Shown: one piece after another, positions 31,579-39,270 of the stretch | Numbering within the stretch: position 1 is the first letter of the stretch | How the letters are laid out: each line of letters opens with the position of its first letter | Assembly (NCBI GenBank): GCA_016235675.1 | Contig: JACRJN010000187.1 | Coordinates: 1 to 40,659 of the forward strand | From: Candidatus Schekmanbacteria bacterium | Lineage (GTDB): Bacteria; SZUA-182 | Reading direction: 5' to 3' | DNA: 40,659 bases | Position numbers and translations under genes: made by a program | Notes under the pieces: generated by a model | Told to the model about the DNA's origin: nothing | Seen by the model: only the letters and a program-made list of their open reading frames with translations | Database searches by the model: none

Positions 31579-32532
31579 ATGCAAGCTCTGGTATATCAAA
31601 ACAAGCGCTTAATATTCAAAGATGACTGGCCGAAGCCTCAACCGGTTGCGGGAGAAGCCCTGGTACGGGTACTGATGGCCGGTATCTGTAATACCGATCT
31701 GGAAATCACCAGGGGCTATCTGAATTTTGCCGGTGTTTTGGGGCATGAGTTTGTCGGTGTTGTGGAAGAAAGCTCTAATCCCAGTCTGCTAAGTAAACGG
31801 GTGGTTGGGGAGATCAATTGCGCCTGTGGGGAATGCTCCTGTTGTCAAGTCGGATTAGGTCGCCATTGTCCGCAGCGCAAAGTATTGGGCATCGCCGGAA
31901 AAGACGGGGCTTTTGCCGAATATCTAACCGTTCCCGAACAAAATCTTCATTTGGTAGCGGATAATGTCGCCAATCAGGCTGCGGTTTTCTGCGAACCTTT
32001 AGCCGCCGCCTGGGAGATTTTGGAACAAACTCCGGTAACTCCGCAAGACGATGTTTTGGTTTTAGGCGACGGCAAATTGGGAATGCTGATCGCCCAAGTA
32101 TTGAAAACCACCGGCTGCCGCTTGTTGGCAGTGGGTAAGCATAAAGAGAAATTAGCGCTGTTTGAATCTTGGGGAATACAGACCGGATTACTGACGGATT
32201 TGGGCATGCGCTTATTCGATATAGTTGTGGATGCCACCGGCTCTCCGCAAGGATTGCGAACTGCAATAGAGCATACCAGGCCGCGGGGGAGAATCATTTT
32301 AAAAACTACAGTAGCGGAAAAGCAGCCATTCAGTATGGCTGCCGTAGTGATAAATGAACTGACCATAATAGGTTCCCGCTGCGGGTTGTTCCCTCCAGCG
32401 CTTGAGGCTCTTTCAGGCAGGAAAGTTAGTATAGAATCGTTAATTAGCGCTATTTATCCCTTGGCTAAGGGATTGGAGGCATTTCAAAAGGCGATGCAAC
32501 CCGGTGTATTGAAAGTTTTGTTGCAAACATAG
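31579..32532 (+). CDS. Zinc-type medium-chain dehydrogenase (alcohol/threonine dehydrogenase-like)
   Basis: The 317-residue protein begins MQALVYQNKRLIF; the track extension upstream is translated repeat. MAGICNTDLEITRGY supplies the catalytic zinc Cys and GHEFVGVVEE the zinc His/Glu motif. INCACGECSCCQVGLGRHC is the four-Cys structural zinc lobe, and VLVLGDGKLGMLIAQVL the NAD(P)-binding Rossmann motif. VVDATGSPQGLRTAI and IYPLAKGLEAFQKA complete the MDR fold. It is somewhat shorter than the typical 340-350 residues. The substrate is uncertain; sequence style suggests polyol, threonine or alcohol dehydrogenases. No partner gene gives a pathway. Confidence 0.9.
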   Translation: MQALVYQNKRLIFKDDWPKPQPVAGEALVRVLMAGICNTDLEITRGYLNFAGVLGHEFVGVVEESSNPSLLSKRVVGEINCACGECSCCQVGLGRHCPQRKVLGIAGKDGAFAEYLTVPEQNLHLVADNVANQAAVFCEPLAAAWEILEQTPVTPQDDVLVLGDGKLGMLIAQVLKTTGCRLLAVGKHKEKLALFESWGIQTGLLTDLGMRLFDIVVDATGSPQGLRTAIEHTRPRGRIILKTTVAEKQPFSMAAVVINELTIIGSRCGLFPPALEALSGRKVSIESLISAIYPLAKGLEAFQKAMQPGVLKVLLQT

Positions 32533-32540
32533 AAAATACT

Positions 32541-32742
32541 GTAGGGGCGAGGTTTCCTCGCCCTGCTACATAATATCAATAGGGGCGGGCGGGGAAACCC
32601 CCAATGCTGTTGACTTAAGGAATAATGGGAAGGTTTTTCCATAATCTCTAATTCCGAGCGGCTGGAGATTGCTTCGGCGATAAGACTGCCTCGCAATGAC
32701 AAATCCTTAAGTCAACAGCATTGGGGGAAACCCCGCCCCTAC
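32541..32742. mobile_element. Three-level nested repeat element
   Basis: The outer layer is GTAGGGGCGAGG ... CGCCCCTAC (32541-32742). The middle layer is a perfect 22-23-bp inverted repeat CCCCAATGCTGTTGACTTAA and its complement (32599-32621 and 32704-32726). The inner layer is half a GTCATTGCGAG repeat (32659-32701). A single copy of the middle end is at 27561-27579. Confidence 0.8.
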
Positions 32743-32762
32743 AAATCAGGAGGAATGGATTT

Positions 32763-33560
32763 TTGCAGGACTGGCTCAAATTATTTTGGTATTCTATTCC
32801 TCTATACCTGGTCGCCGCGATAATAGAAATAATCTTCCGCCTTAAACCACATGCGTTTTGGCGCTGGTGCGGGCTGTTATGCGGATGGACAGCCTTTTTT
32901 ACCCATACCGCTTTTTTGACCCTGCGCACCCTGGAATCCCGTCAACCCCCTTTATTCGGCCTTTTTGCCTCCCTTAATGTCTTTATCTGGTGCCTGGGGC
33001 TTTTTTACTTTACCTATTCCCTGCGCTGGCATCTGCGCCAAACCGGAATAATCATCCTGCCGATGATCACCTGGTTGTTGTTTATCGCAGCCAAAGCCCC
33101 GCAGAAAGAAATCACCAGTATGCCTTTGGTTTTAAAAACCGTCTGGTTTTGGATACACGTAGCCTGTGCCTTTATCAGCTATGGCCTGTTTTGTTTGGGA
33201 GGCAGCGCGGCCATACTTTCCCTGATCGGCGGCAAACAGCTTGAAAGTAATCCGGCCTTGTCGGAATTGTGGGACGATTTCACCTACCGTTCCAGCGCCT
33301 GGGGCGTATCGGTTTTTTCGGTGTCGATGGTCAGCGGCGGGATTTGGGCCTATCTGGCCTGGAGCGATTACTGGGTCTGGACGCCCAAGGAACTCTGGTC
33401 AAGCATTATCTGGGTCTATTATTATACTTACCTGCACGCCCGTATCATGCGGGATTGGCAGGGCAAACGGGCGCGGATTATGGCCGTAATCGGCATGATG
33501 ATTGTGCTCTTTACCTATTTGGGGGTGGGGCTGTTGATGAAAAGCTCCCATCCGCTGTAA
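32763..33560 (+). CDS. ccsA: Cytochrome c assembly protein CcsA/ResC family
   Basis: The 265-residue protein has about eight transmembrane helices (for example LFWYSIPLYLVAAIIEIIF, FWIHVACAFISYGLFCLGG, IMAVIGMMIVLFTYLGVGLL) and the tryptophan-rich heme-handling motif WAYLAWSDYWVWTPKELW. The usual family motif has WDPKE; here T replaces D. With ResB it forms the system II heme exporter and ligase for cytochromes c. The start is a TTG at 32763, with AGGAGG 9 nt upstream; the nearby ATG is out of frame and the track start lies in a repeat. resB follows in the same direction. Confidence 0.9.
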   Translation: MQDWLKLFWYSIPLYLVAAIIEIIFRLKPHAFWRWCGLLCGWTAFFTHTAFLTLRTLESRQPPLFGLFASLNVFIWCLGLFYFTYSLRWHLRQTGIIILPMITWLLFIAAKAPQKEITSMPLVLKTVWFWIHVACAFISYGLFCLGGSAAILSLIGGKQLESNPALSELWDDFTYRSSAWGVSVFSVSMVSGGIWAYLAWSDYWVWTPKELWSSIIWVYYYTYLHARIMRDWQGKRARIMAVIGMMIVLFTYLGVGLLMKSSHPL

Positions 33561-33562
33561 GG

Positions 33563-33684
33563 TACAGGCTTCAGGCTATAGGCTTCGGGCTTCAGGTTAA
33601 AAAACATTCGCTGTTTCGGTGTGAAGATATACCAAAACATCAAAAATTGTATTTGTTTTAGCCCAAAGCCCAAAGCCTATAGCC
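33563..33684. repeat. GGCTTCAGGCTATAGGC inverted repeat between ccsA and resB
   Basis: GGCTATAGGCTTCGGGCTT faces AGCCCAAAGCCTATAGCC across a TTTCGGTGTG hairpin. It is related to 20955-21022. It separates ccsA and resB, which would otherwise be adjacent. Confidence 0.6.
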
Positions 33685-33695
33685 AATTAAAAACT

Positions 33696-35039
33696 ATGAA
33701 AAAAATCTGGCAATTTTTTTGTTCACTCAACCTGACCGTCTATCTGGGACTGGCTTTGTGTGTTCTGCTGCTTATCGGCTCTTTCTGCTTCATGCTAAGC
33801 GGGGAGAATCTGGCGGGGTTAAACAGCGAGGTGCTTTTCCCCTGGCTGATTAAATGCGGATGGGCGGGGCTGACTTATACCTGGTGGCTCTGGCTGACCT
33901 TAATCGTGATAGCCTTGATGGGAATCAATACATTTGTTTGCAGTATCGATCGCTTAAGCGTCCTGGTGCCTAAGGTATTGCGCCCCAAGCTGGATGTAAC
34001 CCGGCAATATTTGTCCGGCCTTGCGCTTTCCCAGGAAATGCTTTTGTCCGCACCCGTACCGGAAATCCAGCATCTTTTACAAAAAGCCTTACCTTTTAGC
34101 GGGTTTAAAAAGTTTCAGCAAAAGCAGCAGGCAGACGGAAGTCTGGTAATCTTTGCCCAAAAAGGGCGCTGGGCGGTTTTCGGCCCCTATATCGCCCACT
34201 TGGGATTCTTGTTGGTTTTGACCGGGCATTTAATCGGCAGCATTTTTGGCTACAAGGATTTCGGAGCGCCCGTCACTCATGAGGAAAAATATTTTATTGC
34301 CGACAGTTCGTTGTGGATCAGGTTGTTGGGGATGAATCCCTGTGTTAAAGGGGATAAAACCTCCGGAGATTGCGGGACTATCAATATTGGAGAGAATAAC
34401 ACCTTTTTGCAAAAATTCATGTTCGGCCCCAATCAGCCTTTGTTTTACCGGGGGTTCGCTATTTATCAGGGTGACTGGGAAAGACGGCTTAAAGCGGTTA
34501 ATCTGACGGTTAAACATAAAGACGGCCAGGAAAACCTGCTGATCCGGATGGGGGAGCGGAAAAATTTGAATCCCCAACTCAGCCTCATGCCGTATCTGAT
34601 TTTGCCGGATTTCGCTTTTAGTCCGGAGGGGAGGCCCTCTTCCCTTTCCGAAAAGTTTGATAACCCGGCCTTATATTTATTGGTTTTCCAAAATGGAGCG
34701 CCGGTTAAGCAAGGCTGGCTGTTTTTGCATAATTATAAATTACAAAGCCTGTATTATAATGATTGGGAGATAAAATTCAGCGGACTGAGTACTTATACGG
34801 TGTTATATGTCAACATCGCCCGCAATCCGGGGGCTTATCTGGTTTTAACCGGGGGAATCATCTTTATTTTAGGCAGCGCCTGGTTTTTATTGGGCAATCA
34901 TCGGCGGGTGTGGTTTTATCTCCAGCCTCAGGAAGACAAGACCTTACTCATTCTGGCCGGTTTGGCGGGGCAAAGACGGACTAAATTACGCGCTCAGATG
35001 GAACATATCGGGGAGCGTTTGAAAAGACACTACCGGTAG
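33696..35039 (+). CDS. resB: Cytochrome c biogenesis protein ResB (Ccs1)
   Basis: The 447-residue protein begins MKKIWQFFCSLNLTVYLGLA, the classic ResB N-terminus. It has TM helices at about 15-35, 68-90, 167-187 (PYIAHLGFLLVLTGHLIGSI) and near 385-405 (AYLVLTGGIIFILGSAWFLL), with a large periplasmic domain between the last two (NQPLFYRGFAIYQGDWE). H of AHLGF and other His are candidate heme ligands. It works with CcsA in system II cytochrome c maturation. The TAG stop codon lies inside the GTAG end of a palindromic repeat, so the final residues (RHYR) may derive from the insertion. The track start at 33621 is within a repeat. Confidence 0.93.
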   Translation: MKKIWQFFCSLNLTVYLGLALCVLLLIGSFCFMLSGENLAGLNSEVLFPWLIKCGWAGLTYTWWLWLTLIVIALMGINTFVCSIDRLSVLVPKVLRPKLDVTRQYLSGLALSQEMLLSAPVPEIQHLLQKALPFSGFKKFQQKQQADGSLVIFAQKGRWAVFGPYIAHLGFLLVLTGHLIGSIFGYKDFGAPVTHEEKYFIADSSLWIRLLGMNPCVKGDKTSGDCGTINIGENNTFLQKFMFGPNQPLFYRGFAIYQGDWERRLKAVNLTVKHKDGQENLLIRMGERKNLNPQLSLMPYLILPDFAFSPEGRPSSLSEKFDNPALYLLVFQNGAPVKQGWLFLHNYKLQSLYYNDWEIKFSGLSTYTVLYVNIARNPGAYLVLTGGIIFILGSAWFLLGNHRRVWFYLQPQEDKTLLILAGLAGQRRTKLRAQMEHIGERLKRHYR

Positions 35040-35082
35040 CACAGGCTTCCAGCCTGTGACACAGGCAAGATGCCTGTGCTAC
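35036..35082. repeat. REP/BIME-like element, CACAGGC family, overlapping the resB stop
   Basis: GTAG plus CACAGGCT/AGCCTGTG hairpin, then CACAGGC/GCCTGTG ending CTAC. TAG of GTAG (35037-35039) is the resB stop codon. Confidence 0.85.
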
Positions 35083-35086
35083 CGGT

Positions 35087-35122
35087 AAAAAAACCGGGAG
35101 TTGTTGCCAACTCCCGGTTTTT
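35087..35122. terminator. Bidirectional rho-independent terminator
   Basis: Stem AACCGGGAGTTG with its exact complement around TTGC, flanked by A-run and T-run (AAAAA...TTTTT). It can end both the ccsA-resB transcript and the converging RRM-protein transcript. Confidence 0.92.
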
Positions 35123-35141
35123 GATTTCTGCTTACAGATGA

Positions 35142-35471
35142 TTAATAGCGGTTGCGTCCGCCGCCGAATCCACCTGAGCGACCACCACCACCGCCGCCGA
35201 AACCTTCACGACGATTAGTGCTGCGGGCAGCCTTCGGACGTGCCTCATTTACGGTAATGGTTCTTTCGCAAAGCTCTGTGCCGTTCAATGCTTCAATCGC
35301 GGCTTGTGCTTGCTCTTTTTCAGGCATCTCAACAAAACCAAAACCCTTGGAGCGGCCTGTTTCGCCATCGACGATAATCTTGGCGGTCTGGACTTCTCCG
35401 TATGCCTCAAAGGCTGTTTTCAGGGCGTCTTCAGTCAACTGGTAGCTGAGATTGCCTACATAGATATTCAT
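35142..35471 (-). CDS. RRM-domain RNA-binding protein with glycine-rich tail
   Basis: The 109-residue protein is one RNA-recognition motif: RNP2 IYVGNLSYQ at residues 3-11, RNP1 KGFGFVEMP near 42-50, followed by ALNGTELCERTITVNEARP, then a Gly/Arg tail (FGGGGGGRSGGFGGG). This is the bacterial Rbp type known in cyanobacteria and many other phyla, where some are induced by cold and bind mRNA. The ATG at 35471 is chosen since MNIYVGNL is the usual beginning; the ribosome binding site is a weak GAGAAGAAG. A promoter about 440 bp upstream predicts a long leader. It shares a bidirectional terminator with resB. Confidence 0.95.
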   Translation of the reverse strand: MNIYVGNLSYQLTEDALKTAFEAYGEVQTAKIIVDGETGRSKGFGFVEMPEKEQAQAAIEALNGTELCERTITVNEARPKAARSTNRREGFGGGGGGRSGGFGGGRNRY

Positions 35472-36116
35472 GCTTCTTCTCTTTCTCTTTTGCCATGTTT
35501 TAGTGTTCAATCGAAGGTCTGTCCATGGCATTGTGACATATTTCGATGGTACCTTTTCTTAAGGGATACCAGCCTTTTTCTTGAAAGCCTTTAAATTAAA
35601 TGCCGTTTCCTATATTTGTGTATTTTTTATTCCTAAACAACATAAACCACACATATAGAACTATTACCGGTCTTTTAAACTATTTTAAGCTTTAAGTAGA
35701 TGAAAGAGCAGTTTTCGGAGAGCTTAAAAGGCATTTAATCAATTGGGCGGATAAAAACATCACTCTATGAACGGTAGGAACCTCGCAATAGAGAACTCAC
35801 CAAAAGATAAAATAGACTGCAACTCACTGAAAACACATTTATTACAACAAAACCATAATGTCAGACGTTATGGTCGCCATAATCAAGAAAGTTAGCTTTC
35901 ATATATTTATGAATTAAGTATACTGATTTGTTATAGACTTGTCAATTAAAATTTTAACAATTTTATTTTTTATATAAAAATTCATATCCTTGCCCCTTTA
36001 TATATCCCTTGGCAAAACACCATTATTTTTCTGGTTAATAAATATGTCTTTCATGATACTATAGATTTATAGGTTTGCCAATCCACTTCTATAGCGCGCA
36101 GGAAAAGAGTAACTCT
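35472..36116. other. A/T-rich intergenic region holding the RRM-gene leader
   Basis: No coding frame is convincing here. The minus strand from about 35909 to 35472 should be the 5' leader of the RRM gene. Near the other end the plus-strand sequence before the pentapeptide gene is A/T-rich, with TACTAT at about 36057 but no good -35. No palindromic repeats are seen, unlike most other gaps in the window. Confidence 0.6.
35917..35945 (-). promoter_or_regulatory. Sigma-70 promoter of the RRM RNA-binding protein gene
   Basis: Minus strand TTGACA, 17-bp spacer, TATACT. It is the only strong promoter between the RRM gene and the divergent pentapeptide gene, giving a predicted leader of about 440 nt. 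Confidence 0.75.
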
Positions 36117-38234
36117 ATGTCTCTGTTGTCAATTATAGCCAGAGCCAACAATAAAGACTTAAGTTTGCTGGAATTGCGGGCGATTCTGGATGCCCACGAT
36201 CGTTGGATAAAAACCGAGGGCCGGGAGGGGCAGCGCGCCGATTTACGCTCGGCTGATTTGCGTAAAACCAATTTATGGCGGGCGAATCTGCAAAATGCCG
36301 AATTGCGCTGGGCGAATTTAGAAGGCGCAAATTTGTTTTGCGCCAATTTGCAAGGTGCGGATTTGGGGGAAGTCAAAACAGGGAAAGAAACCGCCTTCGG
36401 CGAGGCGACTAATTTAAAGGACGCTGTTTTACGTGAAGCTGATCTGGAATATGCCGATTTGCGGAACGTCAAAGGCTTTTCGTTAAAACAACTGGCCGGA
36501 GCTAAAACCAGCGGATTGAAATTGCCGGAGAGTATCGGCAGCCTGGATAAGGGATTAGAACGGGCGGCGGAGATTATTAAAAGCGCCCGTCATGTATTCC
36601 ATATACTGCTTTTAGTTTGTATTTATACTGTATTTGTGCTAATCGCCACTAAAGACCTGCATTTAATTTCCCCATCCGCCGCCATCACCTTACCGCTGCT
36701 GGGCACACCTTTATCATTAACGGTTTTTTACCTGGTTGCCCCGTTGATACTGTTTGGCTTAAATATTTATTTTAATCTTTATTTACAGCAGCTTTGGGAG
36801 GAATTAAGTCTACAGCCGGCTGTTTTCCCCGACGGCAAACGGCTTAATGAGCGCGCCTATCCCTGGTTTTTAACCTGCATCGCCTTTACCCGCTTCAAAC
36901 ACCTGCGGGAAAATCCAGCGTCTTTAATCCGATTTCAAAAACCACTGGCGGAATTTTTGGCCTGGGGTACGGCGCCGCTGACTATGGCTATGCTTTGGTG
37001 GCGCTATATGAGCGGCCATGACTGGGCGCTGACGTCTTATCATATTACTGTATTAGCTGTAATCCTTTGGACATGTAAGCGATTCTACGATTTGGCCCTG
37101 GCAACTTTTTCCGGGAAAAAGGGCGATTTTTTCGGATTGAATGGAAAAGAGAAAACACGGTGTGTGCTGCGTAATTTAAGGCTATTTTTTTCTTTGGCCC
37201 TATTCTTTTTATTCCTATCCTTCATATCGATTAATTTTATCATAAATCTCAAGCTACCGAGAGCCGGATTATCCATAAAACCGATTTCATGGAGCACCGG
37301 AGCCAATAACCAGGTAATCGGTATCAATTTAGAGGGCAGAAACTTGCGTAATGCCGACTTAAGAGAATCTTTTTTGGTGCGCGCCCGGCTCAGATTCGCC
37401 AATTTGGAAAAGGCTTGCTTAAATCTGTCCAATATGCAGGAAGCCGATCTACAGGGAGCGAACTTAAAAGAAATTTCCATGCAGGGAGCCGATTTGCACC
37501 AAGCCAATCTGACCGAAGCTAATTTAACCGGCGCTAATCTGGAGAAAGCCAATTTATCTTACGCTGGTTTATCTAAAGCCGAAATGAACTTAGCCATTTG
37601 CTACCAGGCTGATTTGAGAAAAGCCGAATTAAGAAACGCTCAAATGAATAATATTTGTTTGCAGGAGGCAAATTTAACCTCAGCGGATCTCACTTTAGCT
37701 AAAATGATGGCGGGTTTATTTGCTAACGCGGTTTTGATAAAAGCCGATTTGCATGAAGCCGATGCCAGTAACGCTGATTTCCGGGAAGCAGATTTGACTT
37801 TTGCCGATTTGCGGGAAAGCACGCTCATCGGAGCTAATTTTCAAAAGGCAAAACTAGTGGCCGCCGATTTTCAGAAGGCGAATCTGAGTCTGGCTGATTT
37901 TCAAGGCGCGGACTTACGAAGAGCGATATTTCACGGGGCTAAATTAGAGGGAGTAAATTTTAAAGGCGCGGATTTGACCGGTTCCGCAGGCTTGGCTAAA
38001 GAGCATTTAATCAGCGCCCAAATTGATCAGATGACTAAATTACCGGCTGATTTGAATTATATTTTAGCCGAACGGAAAGACAAAAAAATACTGATCGGGA
38101 TCAGGAGCAAAAACCGTAGAAAACGCTACCCAAGTGAACTCCTTGTTTCAGATCAGGAGGACATGGATTACGCCCAAACCCTGGATAATATAAATGTTAT
38201 CGATAAGGTGGACAACAAGGATGTTAACTTTTAG
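36117..38234 (+). CDS. Pentapeptide-repeat membrane protein
   Basis: The 705-residue protein has a tripartite plan. Residues about 45-120 are pentapeptide repeats (ADLRSADLRKTNLWRANLQN). Residues about 160-380 hold five hydrophobic segments (HILLLVCIYTVFVLIA, LTVFYLVAPLILFGLNIYF, ITVLAVILWTC, FFSLALFFLFLSFISINF). Residues about 400-630 are a second, longer quadrilateral helix (ANLTEANLTGANLEKANLSY). The start ATG at 36117 (MSLLSIIARANNKDLSLLELRAIL) matches a small N-terminal helical motif; only a weak GGA lies upstream. Pentapeptide helices are rigid protein-binding rods; flanking a membrane module on both sides suggests a scaffold. No enzymatic motif is seen. The STAND protein at the left edge also carries pentapeptide repeats. 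Confidence 0.88.
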   Translation: MSLLSIIARANNKDLSLLELRAILDAHDRWIKTEGREGQRADLRSADLRKTNLWRANLQNAELRWANLEGANLFCANLQGADLGEVKTGKETAFGEATNLKDAVLREADLEYADLRNVKGFSLKQLAGAKTSGLKLPESIGSLDKGLERAAEIIKSARHVFHILLLVCIYTVFVLIATKDLHLISPSAAITLPLLGTPLSLTVFYLVAPLILFGLNIYFNLYLQQLWEELSLQPAVFPDGKRLNERAYPWFLTCIAFTRFKHLRENPASLIRFQKPLAEFLAWGTAPLTMAMLWWRYMSGHDWALTSYHITVLAVILWTCKRFYDLALATFSGKKGDFFGLNGKEKTRCVLRNLRLFFSLALFFLFLSFISINFIINLKLPRAGLSIKPISWSTGANNQVIGINLEGRNLRNADLRESFLVRARLRFANLEKACLNLSNMQEADLQGANLKEISMQGADLHQANLTEANLTGANLEKANLSYAGLSKAEMNLAICYQADLRKAELRNAQMNNICLQEANLTSADLTLAKMMAGLFANAVLIKADLHEADASNADFREADLTFADLRESTLIGANFQKAKLVAADFQKANLSLADFQGADLRRAIFHGAKLEGVNFKGADLTGSAGLAKEHLISAQIDQMTKLPADLNYILAERKDKKILIGIRSKNRRKRYPSELLVSDQEDMDYAQTLDNINVIDKVDNKDVNF

Positions 38235-38252
38235 GGGGCATAGAAATTTCAA

Positions 38253-38882
38253 TTATACCAGTTTATTTTCCAACATTTTCTTCAACGTCCGGGCAGCCAA
38301 AGTCACATCTTCCGCTTCGCTGATGGCGGAGACGACGGCGATGCGTTTAGCCCCCGCCGCGATAACATCCGCTAAGTTGGATGAATTGATTCCGCCGATG
38401 ATTAGCCAGGGCAGGGCGGTTATTCCGGCGATTTGGGTTAAAAAAGCCGTCCCCAGAGGCGGTGAGGCCATTTTCTTGGTGTTGGTGGAAAAGACGGGGC
38501 CTACGGCCAAGTAATCGATGGGTTCATTTTGCGCCGCTTTGGCCTGCTCCAGGCTATGAGTGGATAAGCCGATGATTTTATTGGCTCCCAGGATTTGACG
38601 CGCCTTTATCGGGGGTATATCCTCCTGTCCCAGATGAACGCCGTCGGCGTCCAATATTTGCGCTACATCCAGGCGATCGTTGATAATCAGAGGGATGTTT
38701 TTAGCCTTTAAAATCGGTTGTATTTTTTGCCCAAGGTCCAATAAAAAACGGATATTTTCTTCTTTATACCGCAACTGGACAATATCCACCCCCCCGGCTA
38801 CTGCCATTTCAATTAGTTGCAGCGGCGGATATTTCATATTGGATTTTATGTCGGCGACAAAATAAAGTTTGAATTCTTGCAT
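38253..38882 (-). CDS. thiE: Thiamine phosphate synthase
   Basis: ThiE couples the thiazole phosphate and pyrimidine (HMP) pyrophosphate to thiamine phosphate. The 209-residue TIM-barrel protein shows GGVDIVQLRYKE near residues 30-41, INDRLDVAQILDADGVHLGQEDIP (pyrophosphate/Mg region), IGLSTHSLEQA, DYLAVGPVFSTNTKK, and the phosphate-binding IIGGINSSN. Its 3' end faces the end of the pentapeptide gene 18 bp away. The thi4 gene lies upstream on the same strand, separated by repeats and a terminator, so the two thiamine genes are neighbours but probably separate transcripts. No TPP riboswitch was recognised. Confidence 0.96.
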   Translation of the reverse strand: MQEFKLYFVADIKSNMKYPPLQLIEMAVAGGVDIVQLRYKEENIRFLLDLGQKIQPILKAKNIPLIINDRLDVAQILDADGVHLGQEDIPPIKARQILGANKIIGLSTHSLEQAKAAQNEPIDYLAVGPVFSTNTKKMASPPLGTAFLTQIAGITALPWLIIGGINSSNLADVIAAGAKRIAVVSAISEAEDVTLAARTLKKMLENKLV

Positions 38883-38918
38883 AATGGTTTGTCAGGTTTT
38901 TCATGACGGTATCTACTG

Positions 38919-39015
38919 GTAGCACAGGCTTCCAGCCTGTGTTTGCGGCGGCTCCAGCGATTGCGCCATTTTTGTGCGGGCGCTGCCCGCATCACAGGCA
39001 AGATGCCTGTGCTAC
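38919..39015. repeat. REP/BIME-like element, CACAGGC family, upstream of thiE
   Basis: GTAGCACAGGCTTCC hairpin at the left and CACAGGC hairpin ending GTGCTAC at the right. The inner spacer holds a second palindrome GCGGGCGCTGCCCGC. Confidence 0.8.
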
Positions 39016-39052
39016 CGTATTGAGGAAGGCAAGCCGTCTCTACAATTCAAAT

Positions 39053-39094
39053 AAAAAGGCTATTTCCGCCCTGTCAGACCGAAATAGCCTTTTT
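39053..39094. terminator. Rho-independent terminator between thi4 and thiE
   Basis: Stem AAAAAGGCTATTTC with exact complement GAAATAGCCTTTTT and a 14-nt loop. On the minus strand it would end the thi4 transcript before thiE. Confidence 0.8.
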
Positions 39095-39110
39095 AATATA
39101 CTGAAATAAC

Positions 39111-39270
39111 TAAGGGACTTGGGACGTATTAAAATACCGTATACTGAATTGTCATTGCGAGGCAGTCTTATCGCCGAAGCAATCTCAGACGCACAGGCAG
39201 AGATTGCTTCGCTCACCTAAAGGTCGCTCGCAATGACATAAACGGTATAATTGAAATTTCCAGGTCCCTA
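39111..39270. mobile_element. MITE-like element B, copy 2, overlapping the thi4 stop
   Basis: Starts TAAGGGACTTGGGACG and ends CCAGGTCCCTA, nearly identical throughout to 10698-10859, with a full GTCATTGCGAG repeat inside. Its last three bases, CTA at 39268-39270, are the TAG stop codon of thi4 on the minus strand. Confidence 0.85.

Noticed and set aside
35152-35594. Plus-strand ORFs over the RRM gene
   Set aside because: The Pro-rich translation is the complement of the Gly-rich tail; the RRM frame is unambiguous.
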